Shown here: piece by piece, positions 24,191-33,668 of the stretch | How positions within the stretch are numbered: the first letter of the stretch is position 1 | How the letters are laid out: every line of letters begins with the position of its first letter | From: Paraburkholderia solitsugae | GTDB taxonomy: Bacteria; Pseudomonadota; Gammaproteobacteria; Burkholderiales; Burkholderiaceae | Direction of reading: 5' to 3' | Assembly (NCBI RefSeq): GCF_013177695.1 | Contig: NZ_WOEY01000141.1 | Span: forward strand, 1 to 64,000 | Length of the DNA: 64,000 bases | Notes under the pieces: generated by a model | The model's input: the letters and a program-made list of their open reading frames with translations, nothing else | What the model was told of the DNA's origin: nothing | Database searches by the model: none | Made by a program: the position numbers and the translations under genes

Positions 24191-26827
24191 ATGGATCAAT
24201 TCGCCAAAGAGACTCTGCCAATCTCCCTAGAGGAGGAAATGCGCCGTTCGTATCTCGATTACGCGATGAGCGTGATCGTGGGGCGTGCGCTTCCCGATGT
24301 TCGCGATGGCCTGAAGCCGGTGCACCGGCGCGTGCTGTACGCGATGCACGAACTGAACAACGACTGGAACCGGGCTTACAAGAAGTCGGCGCGTATTGTC
24401 GGCGACGTAATCGGTAAATATCACCCGCACGGCGACACGGCTGTCTACGACACGATCGTCCGGATGGCGCAGAATTTCTCGCTGCGCTACATGCTGGTGG
24501 ACGGTCAGGGCAACTTCGGTTCGGTCGACGGCGACAACGCCGCAGCGATGCGGTACACCGAAATCCGCATGGCAAAGATCGGCCACGAATTGCTGGCCGA
24601 CATCGACAAGGAAACGGTCGACTTCACGCCGAACTATGACGGCAGCGAAAACGAACCGGCTATCCTGCCGGCGCGTATTCCCAATCTGCTGATCAATGGC
24701 TCGTCCGGTATCGCGGTCGGTATGGCGACCAACATCCCGCCGCACAACCTCAACGAGGTTGTCGACGCTTGTCAGCATCTGCTGAAAAACCCGGAAGCCA
24801 CGATCGACGAGCTGATCGAGATCATCCCGGCGCCTGACTTCCCGACCGCCGGCATCATCTATGGCGTGGCCGGCGTGCGCGACGGCTATCGCACCGGCCG
24901 CGGCCGCGTGGTGATGCGCGCGCTCACGCACTTCGAGGAAATCGACCGCGGTCAGCGCATGTCGATCATCGTCGACGAGTTGCCGTACCAGGTAAACAAG
25001 CGCTCACTTCTGGAGCGTATCGCCGAGCTGGTCAACGAGAAGAAGCTCGAAGGCATCTCCGACATCCGCGACGAATCCGACAAGAGCGGCATGCGCGTCG
25101 TGATCGAGCTGAAGCGTGGTGAAGTGCCGGAAGTGGTGCTCAACAATCTGTATAAGGCGACCCAGCTTCAGGACACCTTCGGCATGAACATGGTCGCGCT
25201 GGTCGACGGCCAGCCGAAACTGCTGAACCTGAAGGAAATGCTGGCGTGCTTCCTGTCGCATCGCCGGGAAGTGCTGACGCGGCGCACTGTATACGAACTG
25301 CGCAAGGCCCGCGAACGGGGTCACGTGCTCGAAGGCCTGGCGGTGGCGCTCGCCAACATCGACGAGTTCATCGCGATCATCAAGGCCGCGCCGACTCCGC
25401 CGATCGCCAAGCAGGAATTGATGGCGCGTCCGTGGGATTCGTCGCTGGTGCGCGAAATGTTGTCGCGTGCCGAGACGGAAAACGCGTCGGCCGGTGGTCG
25501 TGAGGCGTATCGCCCTGACGGTTTGAATCCGTCCTTCGGTATGCAGTCCGACGGTCTTTACCGCTTGTCCGACACCCAGGCTCAGGAAATCTTGCAGATG
25601 CGTCTGCAACGCCTGACGGGTCTGGAGCAGGACAAGATCATCGGCGAGTACCGCGAAGTGATGGCGCAAATCGCCGACCTGCTGGACATTCTGGCTCGCC
25701 CGGAACGCATTACGGCGATCATCGTCGACGAGCTCACGTCGATCAAAGCCGAATTCGGCGACGCGCGCCGCTCGAAGATCGAGCTGAACGCAACCGAACT
25801 GAACACCGAAGACCTGATCACACCGCAAGAGATGGTCGTGACCATGTCGCACGCGGGCTATGTGAAATCGCAGCCGCTGTCCGAATATAGCGCGCAGAAG
25901 CGGGGTGGTCGCGGCAAACAGGCCACGGCGATGAAAGAAGACGACTGGATCGACACGCTGTTCATCGCGAACACGCACGATCACATTCTGTGCTTCTCGA
26001 ATCGTGGTCGCGTGTACAGCGTGAAGGTCTACGAAGTGCCGCAAGGTTCGCGGAACTCACGCGGCCGTCCGATCGTCAATATCTTCCCGCTTCAGGACGG
26101 CGAAAAGATTACGGTTGTCTTGCCGGTGAAGGAATTCTCGGCTGACAAATTCGTCTTTATGGGCACCGCGTTAGGAACCGTAAAAAAGACGCCGTTGGAA
26201 GCCTTTGGCCGCGTGTTGCGCAAGGGTATTATTGCGGTCGGCCTGGATGACGGCGACTACCTGATCGGCGCCGCCATTACGGACGGCCAGCATGACGTGA
26301 TGCTGTTCTCGGATTCGGGCAAGGCAGTGCGCTTCGACGAGAACGACGTCCGTCCGATGGGGCGCGAGGCGCGCGGTGTGCGCGGCATGCAGCTCGAAGA
26401 CGGCCAGAGCGTGATTGCGTTGCTGGTGGCCGGCGACGAGCAGCAGTCGGTGCTGACCGCAACCGAAAACGGTTACGGCAAGCGCACGCTGATCACCGAG
26501 TACACGCGTCACGGGCGCGGCACGAAGGGGATGATCGCGATCCAGACGTCGGAGCGTAACGGCAAGGTCGTTGCTGCCACGCTGGTGGATCAGGAAGCGC
26601 AGATCATGCTGATCACCAATACGGGCGTGCTGATTCGTACGCGCGTATCGGAAATTCGAGAAATGGGGCGTGCAACCCAAGGTGTTACACTCATCAGCCT
26701 TGACGAAGGGACCAAGCTTTCAGGTCTGCAACAGGTTGCTGAGGCGGAAGCGGATGGTGATGTGGAAGGCGACACCGAAGGTCCTGCCGAAGGCGACAAC
26801 GGCGGTGAAGACGGTGGTGCGGCCTGA
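24191..26827 (+). CDS. gyrA: DNA gyrase subunit A
   Basis: An 878-residue topoisomerase subunit that cuts and rejoins DNA in negative supercoiling with GyrB. The start is MDQFAKETLPISLEEEMRRS. The catalytic tyrosine is in AAMRYTEIRM. The quinolone-determining region reads HPHGDTAVYDTIV, with Thr at the E. coli 83 position and Asp at 87. The GyrA box appears as QKRGGRGKQ, and six beta-pinwheel blades follow. The acidic Glu/Asp-rich C-terminal tail (last 30 residues) is typical of this group. A DUF2059 gene comes next, 120 bases on. Confidence 0.97.
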   Translation: MDQFAKETLPISLEEEMRRSYLDYAMSVIVGRALPDVRDGLKPVHRRVLYAMHELNNDWNRAYKKSARIVGDVIGKYHPHGDTAVYDTIVRMAQNFSLRYMLVDGQGNFGSVDGDNAAAMRYTEIRMAKIGHELLADIDKETVDFTPNYDGSENEPAILPARIPNLLINGSSGIAVGMATNIPPHNLNEVVDACQHLLKNPEATIDELIEIIPAPDFPTAGIIYGVAGVRDGYRTGRGRVVMRALTHFEEIDRGQRMSIIVDELPYQVNKRSLLERIAELVNEKKLEGISDIRDESDKSGMRVVIELKRGEVPEVVLNNLYKATQLQDTFGMNMVALVDGQPKLLNLKEMLACFLSHRREVLTRRTVYELRKARERGHVLEGLAVALANIDEFIAIIKAAPTPPIAKQELMARPWDSSLVREMLSRAETENASAGGREAYRPDGLNPSFGMQSDGLYRLSDTQAQEILQMRLQRLTGLEQDKIIGEYREVMAQIADLLDILARPERITAIIVDELTSIKAEFGDARRSKIELNATELNTEDLITPQEMVVTMSHAGYVKSQPLSEYSAQKRGGRGKQATAMKEDDWIDTLFIANTHDHILCFSNRGRVYSVKVYEVPQGSRNSRGRPIVNIFPLQDGEKITVVLPVKEFSADKFVFMGTALGTVKKTPLEAFGRVLRKGIIAVGLDDGDYLIGAAITDGQHDVMLFSDSGKAVRFDENDVRPMGREARGVRGMQLEDGQSVIALLVAGDEQQSVLTATENGYGKRTLITEYTRHGRGTKGMIAIQTSERNGKVVAATLVDQEAQIMLITNTGVLIRTRVSEIREMGRATQGVTLISLDEGTKLSGLQQVAEAEADGDVEGDTEGPAEGDNGGEDGGAA

Positions 26828-26947
26828 TCCGCGTCGGTAACTTTCAGTCTCAGTTATTGGTTGAAAGCTGCGCCGGGAATAATGGCGTATCGGGCCGATA
26901 CGCGCCCCGCGCAGCTTGCAGTTCAAGTTAATTTCTCTTAGGGAGTA

Positions 26948-27553
26948 ATGATGCAAAAACGATTCAAACAACTGATGTTGCTGGCTGCTCTCGTGCCGAC
27001 CTTTGCTATGGCTCAAGCGCTTCAGAGCCCGGCTCCGGCGGCTCCGGCTGCTGCCGCGGCACCGGTTGATCCGGCCAAGCAGGCTGCAATCAAGGACCTG
27101 CTGGACGCAATCGACGCACAGAAGCTGGTTGGCGCAATCGGCAATAGCGCGCAAATGCAAGCTAAGCAACTGGTTCCGGCCATCCTGTCGGACGCCCTGA
27201 GCGAAAACAAGACGATGACGGACAAGCAGAAGCAGGCTTCCGTCCCGACGCTGCAAAAGAATGCAGTGCCGAAGCTGGTTGACGGCGCAGGCCAGGTGTT
27301 TGCAACTGACTCCTTCCGTCAAGACGCTATGCAAGCTCAGTACGACGCTTACGCGAAGTACTACAGCACGTCGGAAATCAAGGATCTGACCGCGTTCTAC
27401 AAGAGCCCGACCGGCCGCAAGTTCATCCAGGTGCAAGACCAGGTTGGCCGCGACGTCGTGAACGGCTTGATGCAAAAGTACATGCCGCAATCGATCAAGG
27501 CAACGCGTGACGAGGCCGACAAGGAAGTCGCTTCGGTCAAGCCGGCTAAGTAA
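26948..27553 (+). CDS. Secreted DUF2059 domain protein
   Basis: A 201-residue protein with a signal peptide (MMQKRFKQLMLLAALVPTFA, cleaved near AMAQA). A low-complexity Ala/Pro linker occupies residues 28-45. The rest is the alpha-helical DUF2059 domain, including KQAAIKDLLDAIDAQK and, near the end, YYSTSEIKDLTAFYKSPTGR. GGGAG precedes adjacent ATGs at 26948 and 26951. Its function is not known and a periplasmic location is inferred. A strong terminator follows at 27691. Confidence 0.85.
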   Translation: MMQKRFKQLMLLAALVPTFAMAQALQSPAPAAPAAAAAPVDPAKQAAIKDLLDAIDAQKLVGAIGNSAQMQAKQLVPAILSDALSENKTMTDKQKQASVPTLQKNAVPKLVDGAGQVFATDSFRQDAMQAQYDAYAKYYSTSEIKDLTAFYKSPTGRKFIQVQDQVGRDVVNGLMQKYMPQSIKATRDEADKEVASVKPAK

Positions 27554-27690
27554 GTTGACGAAGTTAGTCGGCTAACCTGGCCGACTAACCAAGCCAAAAG
27601 GTCGAAAGGCTGCGCTGACATCGCGCTAGCCGCCGCTCGGCAAGCTATACGGCGTGCCGGGTTTGGCGGGTTGGCGGTGACAATGCGATA

Positions 27691-27732
27691 ATGGCCGTTT
27701 GCGCACACGCGCAGACGGCCATTTTCTTTTTG
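27691..27732 (+). terminator. Terminator after the DUF2059 gene
   Basis: ATGGCCGTTTGCGC (27691-27704) pairs with GCGCAGACGGCCAT (27709-27722) over 14 positions with one wobble, then TTTTCTTTTT. The 340-base gap from 27554 to 27894 otherwise shows no gene. Confidence 0.9.
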
Positions 27733-27894
27733 GGCGCGAAACTGGTGTCGAACACGTGTTGCCAAGCGCGCGTCGTCAAACTCGTGCTGTCGAGTTCGCG
27801 TCGCTAATTTTGCAGTGGCGGCCTTCGCGGCTGTCAACTTCGCCGATTTTTGCGCGATCTGTTCGTTTTTCGCGCCAGCTTCCAGGATCTCACG

Positions 27895-28977
27895 ATGCGC
27901 GTCTTTAATTTCTCCGCCGGCCCCGCTGCCATGCCCGAAGAAGTGCTGCGTCATGCAGCCGACGAGATGCTCAATTGGCAGGGCAGTGGCATGAGCGTGA
28001 TGGAAATGAGCCATCGCGGCAAAGAGTTCATGTCGATTCATGAGGAAGCGCTCGTCGATTTGCGCGATCTGCTCAATGTGCCGGCAAGCCACCGGATTCT
28101 GTTCCTGCAGGGCGGAGGGCTGGGTGAAAACGCGATCGTGCCGATGAATCTGATGGGCGCGAAAGCGCGCGCGGATTTCGTCGTGACCGGTTCATGGTCG
28201 CAGAAATCGTTCAAGGAAGCGCAAAAGTACGGCACGGCGCATCTTGCCGCGAGCGGGCAGACCGCCGAGGGCTTCACGCGGGCGCCGGCGCGCGCGGAAT
28301 GGCAACTGTCGGACGATCCGGCGTACGTGCATCTGTGCACCAACGAGACCATTCACGGTGTCGAGACGTTCGAGATTCCCGATCTCGGCAATATTCCGCT
28401 GGTGGCCGACGCCTCGTCGCACATCCTGTCGCGTCCGATGGACATTGCCAAATACGGCGTGCTGTTCGGCGGCGCGCAGAAGAACATCGGCATGGCGGGT
28501 GTGACCGTCGTGATCGTGCGCGAAGACATGCTGGATCGCGCGCAAGCGATCTGCCCGTCGGCGTTCGAATGGAAAACCGTCGCCGAAAACAATTCGATGT
28601 ACAACACGCCGCCCACGTACGCGATTTACGTCGCGGGGCTGGTGTTCAAGTGGTTGAAGAAGCAGGGCGGCCTTGCCGCGATGGAAGCGCGTAACCTCGA
28701 AAAATCGAAGCTATTGTACGACGCGATCGATTCGAGCAGCTTCTATCTGAATAAGGTCGAGCGTGGCTCGCGTTCGCGGATGAACGTACCGTTTTTCCTC
28801 GCCGACGAGTCGCGCAACGAAGATTTCCTGGCCGGCGCGAAAGCGCGGGGAATGGTGCAGCTAAAGGGCCACAAGTCCGTCGGCGGCATGCGGGCGTCGA
28901 TTTATAACGCCGTCCCGCTCGAGGGCGTCAAAGCGCTTGTCGAATACATGAAGGAATTCGAACAGCGCAGCGCCTGA
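27895..28977 (+). CDS. serC: Phosphoserine aminotransferase
   Basis: A 360-residue PLP enzyme that makes 3-phosphoserine from 3-phosphohydroxypyruvate and glutamate, and also acts in pyridoxine synthesis. The start MRVFNFSAGPAAMPEEVL is the SerC N-terminus and rules out a longer frame from 27850. The PLP lysine is in LFGGAQKNIGMAGVT. The phosphate contact region is LQGGGLGENAIVPMN. It heads a tight plus-strand run with pheA, hisC, tyrA, aroA and cmk, the classic aromatic supercluster of this and related bacteria. Gaps are 20-80 bases. Confidence 0.97.
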   Translation: MRVFNFSAGPAAMPEEVLRHAADEMLNWQGSGMSVMEMSHRGKEFMSIHEEALVDLRDLLNVPASHRILFLQGGGLGENAIVPMNLMGAKARADFVVTGSWSQKSFKEAQKYGTAHLAASGQTAEGFTRAPARAEWQLSDDPAYVHLCTNETIHGVETFEIPDLGNIPLVADASSHILSRPMDIAKYGVLFGGAQKNIGMAGVTVVIVREDMLDRAQAICPSAFEWKTVAENNSMYNTPPTYAIYVAGLVFKWLKKQGGLAAMEARNLEKSKLLYDAIDSSSFYLNKVERGSRSRMNVPFFLADESRNEDFLAGAKARGMVQLKGHKSVGGMRASIYNAVPLEGVKALVEYMKEFEQRSA

Positions 28978-29031
28978 GGTCGAGGCGCGCGCATCCTTTC
29001 CAGCAGTTACCCGGCAGGGCCGTATTCACGC

Positions 29032-30114
29032 ATGGACGACGAACTCAATAACCGACTCAAACCCCTTCGCGAACGCATCGACGCGCTCGACGCGCAACTC
29101 ATCGCGCTCCTCAATCAGCGCGCCGCGGTGGCGCTCGAAGTGGGCGAGGTCAAGAAGCATTTCAACGCGCCGGTGTTCCGCCCTGAGCGCGAGCAGCAGG
29201 TGATCGCACGCCTGCAGGATATGAGCGCGGGCCCGCTGGCCAGCGAGCATATCAGCGCGATCTGGCGCGAGATCATGGCCGCGAGCCGCGCGCTCGAAAA
29301 GACCATCAAGGCCGCGTATCTCGGTCCGGTCGGCACGTATAGCGAACAGGCCATGCATGAGTACTTCGGTCAGTCGATCGAAGGTCTGCCGTGCCCGTCG
29401 ATCGACGAAGTATTTCGCTCGGTCGAAGCAGGTGCCGCCGAGTTCGGCGTTGTGCCGGTCGAAAATTCGACCGAAGGCGCAGTGTCGCGCACGCTCGATC
29501 TGCTGCTGCAAACCCAGCTCACGATTGGCGGCGAACTGGCCTTGCCGATTCACCACAATCTTCTGACGCTGAACGGCGGCCTCACCGGCGTGACGCGGGT
29601 GTGCGCGCACGCACAGGCGCTCGCCCAGTGCCAGCGCTGGCTCGCGACCAACGCGCCGCATCTCGAGCGGCAGGCGGTGTCGAGCAATGCCGAAGCCGCG
29701 CGCATGGCCGCGGAAGATCCGACTGTCGCTGCGATCGCCGGCGATCGCGCGGCGACGCATTACGGTTTGCAAGTCGCCTATGCCCTGATCCAGGACGATC
29801 CGCACAACCGCACGCGTTTCGTGATGATCGGCAAGGAGCGCACCGGCGTCAGCGGGCACGACCAGACGTCGTTGATCGTTTCGGTGGCGAACGAGCCGGG
29901 TGCCGTGTTCAAGCTGCTGGAGCCGTTGGCGCGCCATAGCGTATCGATGACCCGTTTCGAGTCGCGCCCGGCGCGCGTCGGCACGTGGGAGTACTACTTC
30001 TATATCGACGTCGAAGGCCATCGCGACGAGCCGGCGGTCGCTGCCGCGCTGACAGAACTCGGCCAGAAGGCCGCGTTCCTGAAGATTCTCGGCTCGTATC
30101 CGCGCGCCCGTTGA
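29032..30114 (+). CDS. pheA: Bifunctional chorismate mutase/prephenate dehydratase
   Basis: A 360-residue P-protein of phenylalanine synthesis. Residues 1-90 are a chorismate mutase (LKPLRERIDALDAQLIALLNQRA). The prephenate dehydratase follows, starting AYLGPVGTYSEQA, with the catalytic Thr in NRTRFVMIG. The C-terminal ACT domain (SLIVSVANEPGAVFKLLEPL and ESRPARVGTWEYYFY) binds phenylalanine for feedback control. Length and order match other pseudomonad and betaproteobacterial P-proteins. It lies 54 bases after serC. Confidence 0.97.
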   Translation: MDDELNNRLKPLRERIDALDAQLIALLNQRAAVALEVGEVKKHFNAPVFRPEREQQVIARLQDMSAGPLASEHISAIWREIMAASRALEKTIKAAYLGPVGTYSEQAMHEYFGQSIEGLPCPSIDEVFRSVEAGAAEFGVVPVENSTEGAVSRTLDLLLQTQLTIGGELALPIHHNLLTLNGGLTGVTRVCAHAQALAQCQRWLATNAPHLERQAVSSNAEAARMAAEDPTVAAIAGDRAATHYGLQVAYALIQDDPHNRTRFVMIGKERTGVSGHDQTSLIVSVANEPGAVFKLLEPLARHSVSMTRFESRPARVGTWEYYFYIDVEGHRDEPAVAAALTELGQKAAFLKILGSYPRAR

Positions 30115-30195
30115 TGTCGGCTCAGGCGCGCGCACGTCACTTGGGCGCGCCTGTCGCAGGTTCACTTACTACTAATTAGTCGTTCGGAGATTTTC

Positions 30196-31308
30196 ATGAC
30201 AACGTCCTTCGGTCCTTCCTATGTGCGCGCGATCGCGCCTTACATCGCCGGCAAGCCGATTTCGGAAGTGGCCCGCGAGTTTGGTCTCGACGAAGCGACC
30301 ATCGTGAAGCTCGCGTCGAATGAAAATCCGCTCGGCATGCCGGAATCGGCGCAACGCGCCATGGCGCAAGCGGCCAGCGAACTCGGCCGCTATCCGGACG
30401 CGAACGCATTCGAACTGAAGGCAGCGCTGAGCGAGCGTTACGGCGTGCCGGCCGACTGGGTCACGCTCGGCAACGGCAGCAACGACATTCTCGAAATTGC
30501 CGCGCATGCGTTGGTCGAGAAGGGCCAGTCGATCGTCTACGCGCAATACTCGTTCGCGGTCTACGCGCTCGCCACGCAAGGCGTGGGCGCGCGTGCGATC
30601 GTCGTGCCGGCCGTCAAGTACGGCCACGACCTCGACGCGATGCTCGCCGCGATCACGGACGACACCCGCCTGCTCTTCGTCGCGAACCCGAACAACCCGA
30701 CTGGCACGTTCATCGAAGGCGCCAAGCTCGAAGCGTTTCTCGACAAGGTGCCGCGTCACGTGGTCGTCGTGCTCGACGAGGCGTACACGGAATATCTGCC
30801 GGAAGAGAAGCGCTACGACTCGATCGCGTGGGTGCGCCGTTTTCCGAATCTGCTGGTGTCGCGCACGTTCTCGAAGGCGTTTGGTCTCGCCGGCTTGCGT
30901 GTCGGCTTTGCCATCGGGCAGCCTGAGTTGACCGATCTGCTGAACCGTCTGCGTCAGCCGTTCAACGTGAACACGCTGGCGCAAGCCGCGGCGATCGCGG
31001 CGCTGAACGACAAGGCGTTTCTGGACAGGAGCGCGGCCTTGAATGCGCAAGGCTATCGCCGCCTGACCGAAGCGTTCGACAAACTCGGCCTCGAATATGT
31101 GCCGTCGGACGGCAACTTCGTGCTGGTGCGCGTCGGCAGCGACGACGCAGCCGGCAACCGCGTCAACCTCGCGTTGCTTAAACAGGGCGTGATCGTTCGC
31201 CCGGTCGGCAACTACGGTTTGCCGCAATGGCTGCGCATCACGATCGGTCTGCCGGAAGAAAACGAAGCGTTCCTCGCGGCGCTCGAAAAGACGCTCGCTG
31301 CCGCGTAA
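30196..31308 (+). CDS. hisC: Histidinol-phosphate/aromatic aminotransferase
   Basis: A 370-residue class I/II PLP aminotransferase. The PLP lysine is in SRTFSKAFGLAGLRVG. YAQYSFAVYALA and NPNNPTGTF are the usual cofactor contacts. HisC-type enzymes convert imidazole acetol phosphate to histidinol phosphate and in many bacteria also work on phenylpyruvate. Placed between pheA and tyrA, it probably serves in aromatic amino acid synthesis too. A second copy in a his operon is usual in this group, but none is in the window. The start MTTSFGPSYVRAIAPY follows GGAGA. Confidence 0.92.
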   Translation: MTTSFGPSYVRAIAPYIAGKPISEVAREFGLDEATIVKLASNENPLGMPESAQRAMAQAASELGRYPDANAFELKAALSERYGVPADWVTLGNGSNDILEIAAHALVEKGQSIVYAQYSFAVYALATQGVGARAIVVPAVKYGHDLDAMLAAITDDTRLLFVANPNNPTGTFIEGAKLEAFLDKVPRHVVVVLDEAYTEYLPEEKRYDSIAWVRRFPNLLVSRTFSKAFGLAGLRVGFAIGQPELTDLLNRLRQPFNVNTLAQAAAIAALNDKAFLDRSAALNAQGYRRLTEAFDKLGLEYVPSDGNFVLVRVGSDDAAGNRVNLALLKQGVIVRPVGNYGLPQWLRITIGLPEENEAFLAALEKTLAAA

Positions 31309-31359
31309 GCGGTTGACCTTGACCCGCGCGCCTCACTTCATGAAAAGCGCGCTTTTTCT

Positions 31360-32310
31360 GTGACCGACGTGGCCGCTTTCTCTTTTAACAAGCTGGTGAT
31401 TTTCGGTGTCGGCCTGATCGGCGGATCGCTCGCGCGCGCGTTGCGTGAGCGGGGCGAGCGGGGTGAGGCAGCAGGTGCGCGAACCGTGATTGGCGCAGGG
31501 CGTTCATCCGCGTCGACGGCGCGCGCGCTTGAGTTGGGCGTGATCGACGGATCCGCGGCGTTGAGCGACGACGCGGCGTTGCGCGCCGCGCTGTCCGGCG
31601 CGGATATCGTGTTGCTTGCCGCGCCGGTTGCGCAGACACAACCGCTGCTCGAACGCATTGCGCCGTTTCTCGACGCGGACACGATCGTCACCGATGCCGG
31701 CAGCACCAAGTCCGACGTGGTTGCTTCCGCTCGCGCGGCGCTCGGTGCGCGCATCGGCCAGTTCGTGCCGGGGCATCCGATTGCCGGCCGTGAGGCGAGC
31801 GGCCCGGATGCGGCGTTGCCCGACCTGTACGTCAACCGTAACGTCGTGTTGTGCCCGCTGCCGGAGAACGCGCCCGAAGCCGTCGAGCGTGTTGCCGCGA
31901 TGTGGCGTGCTACCGGCGCCTGTGTGCGCGACATGACGCCCGAGCAGCATGACCGTGTGCTCGCCTCGGTCAGCCATTTGCCGCACGTTTTGTCTTTCGC
32001 GCTGGTCGAGCAGATTCTCAATTCGCCCGACGCCGCGTTGAAATTCTCATTCGCCGCCGGCGGTTTCCGTGACTTCACGCGCATCGCCGCGTCGAGCCCG
32101 GAAATGTGGCGCGACGTGTGCGTGGCGAATCGCGTTGCGTTGCTCAACGAACTGGATGCCTACACGGCGGTGCTCGCGCGTTTGCGCGCGGCGATCGACG
32201 CCGCCGACGGCGCCGCGCTCGAAGCCGTGTTCGCGCGCTCGCGCACCGCGCGTACCGAGTGGCAGGAACAGCGCATTAACGCGGCCGCCTTGGGCGACGC
32301 GTCGAAATAA
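31360..32310 (+). CDS. tyrA: Prephenate dehydrogenase
   Basis: A 316-residue NAD(P)-dependent enzyme of tyrosine synthesis, starting with GTG at 31360. The Rossmann loop is FGVGLIGGSLARALRE. The substrate region reads GHPIAGREASGPDAALPD. The C-terminal helical dimerisation domain contains SVSHLPHVLSFALVEQI and the SSPEMWRDVCVANR motif. No chorismate mutase domain is fused. It lies 51 bases after hisC and 18 bases before aroA. Confidence 0.95.
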   Translation: MTDVAAFSFNKLVIFGVGLIGGSLARALRERGERGEAAGARTVIGAGRSSASTARALELGVIDGSAALSDDAALRAALSGADIVLLAAPVAQTQPLLERIAPFLDADTIVTDAGSTKSDVVASARAALGARIGQFVPGHPIAGREASGPDAALPDLYVNRNVVLCPLPENAPEAVERVAAMWRATGACVRDMTPEQHDRVLASVSHLPHVLSFALVEQILNSPDAALKFSFAAGGFRDFTRIAASSPEMWRDVCVANRVALLNELDAYTAVLARLRAAIDAADGAALEAVFARSRTARTEWQEQRINAAALGDASK

Positions 32311-32328
32311 CCGGAACTGGACTCAATC

Positions 32329-33633
32329 ATGGAATTCCTCGATCTCGGACCATTTTCTCGTGCGTCCGGCACGGTTCGTTTGCCCGGTTCGAAAAGCATT
32401 TCGAATCGTGTGCTGCTGCTCGCGGCGCTCGCCGAAGGCGAAACGACGATCACGAACCTGCTCGACTCCGACGACACCCGCGTGATGCTCGACGCGCTCG
32501 AAAAGCTCGGCGTGCGTTTGAAGCGCGAAGGCGACACCTGTGTCGTGACCGGCACGCGTGGCGCATTCACGGCGCGCACGGCCGATCTGTTCCTCGGCAA
32601 CGCCGGCACGGCCGTGCGTCCGCTGGCCGCGGCGCTCGCGGTGAATGGCGGCAACTATCGTATTCACGGCGTGCCGCGTATGCACGAGCGGCCGATCGGC
32701 GATCTGGTCGACGGCTTGCGGCAGATCGGCGCGAAGATCGACTACGAAGAGAATGACGGCTATCCGCCGCTGCGGATTCGCCCGGCGCAGATTCTGGCCG
32801 ACGCACCGATCCGCGTGCGCGGCGACGTCTCGAGCCAGTTCCTGACCTCGCTTCTGATGACGCTGCCGCTGCTGCGCACCGAAAGCGGCGTGACCACCGT
32901 GCAGGTGGACGGCGAACTGATCTCGAAGCCCTACATCGAGATCACGATCAAGCTGATGGAGCACTTCGGCATCAAGGTCGAGCGCAACGGCTGGCATCAG
33001 TTCGTCGTGCCGGCAGGACAGCGCTATCAATCGCCGGGCACCATCATGGTGGAAGGCGATGCGTCGTCGGCGTCGTATTTCCTCGCGGCCGGCGCGCTCG
33101 GCGGCGGCCCGCTGCGGGTGGAAGGCGTTGGCCGGGCCAGCATCCAGGGCGACGTCGGCTTTGCCGATGCGCTCATCAAGATGGGTGCAAACCTGCAGAT
33201 GGGCGATGACTGGATCGAAGTGCGCGGCGTGGGCAACGACAACGGCAAGCTCGATCCGATCGACATGGACTTCAACCTTATTCCCGATGCCGCGATGACG
33301 ATCGCCGTTGCTGCGCTGTTCGCGGACGGTACCAGCACGCTGCGCAACATTGCCAGTTGGCGCGTCAAAGAGACCGACCGGATCGCGGCGATGGCGACCG
33401 AGCTGCGCAAGGTCGGCGCGAAGGTGCAGGAGGGCGAGGATTTCCTCGTTGTCACGCCGCCTGAAAAGCTGATTCCGAACGCTGCGATCGATACCTACGA
33501 CGATCACCGCATGGCGATGTGCTTCTCGCTCGTGAGCCTGGGCGGCGTGCCGATCCGGATCAACGACCCGAAATGCGTCGGCAAGACTTTCCCCGATTAT
33601 TTCGAGCGCTTCACAGCGCTCGCTCAACCCTGA
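32329..33633 (+). CDS. aroA: EPSP synthase (3-phosphoshikimate 1-carboxyvinyltransferase)
   Basis: A 434-residue class I EPSP synthase. The shikimate-3-phosphate site is LPGSKSISNRVLLLAALAEG. PEP contact region is LGNAGTAVRPLAAAL, with the usual glycine and a proline after the arginine. Other signatures are RGDVSSQFLTSLLM and the C-terminal DYDDHRMAMCF-type segment, here TYDDHRMAMCFSL. It makes EPSP from shikimate-3-P and PEP. The sequence is of the glyphosate-sensitive class by motif, though sensitivity is not shown. Cytoplasmic. Confidence 0.97.
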   Translation: MEFLDLGPFSRASGTVRLPGSKSISNRVLLLAALAEGETTITNLLDSDDTRVMLDALEKLGVRLKREGDTCVVTGTRGAFTARTADLFLGNAGTAVRPLAAALAVNGGNYRIHGVPRMHERPIGDLVDGLRQIGAKIDYEENDGYPPLRIRPAQILADAPIRVRGDVSSQFLTSLLMTLPLLRTESGVTTVQVDGELISKPYIEITIKLMEHFGIKVERNGWHQFVVPAGQRYQSPGTIMVEGDASSASYFLAAGALGGGPLRVEGVGRASIQGDVGFADALIKMGANLQMGDDWIEVRGVGNDNGKLDPIDMDFNLIPDAAMTIAVAALFADGTSTLRNIASWRVKETDRIAAMATELRKVGAKVQEGEDFLVVTPPEKLIPNAAIDTYDDHRMAMCFSLVSLGGVPIRINDPKCVGKTFPDYFERFTALAQP

Positions 33634-33668
33634 TTCGTTCCCGAATCGACTGACGTGCGACTTTTTCG

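Noticed and set aside
24440..24480. GyrA Thr at the quinolone position as a resistance change
   Set aside because: Threonine at this position is, to my knowledge, the wild-type residue in this bacterial group, so no resistance is implied.
29026..30165. 379-codon open frame opposite pheA
   Set aside because: Antisense artefact of GC-rich codon use; low-complexity Arg-rich product.
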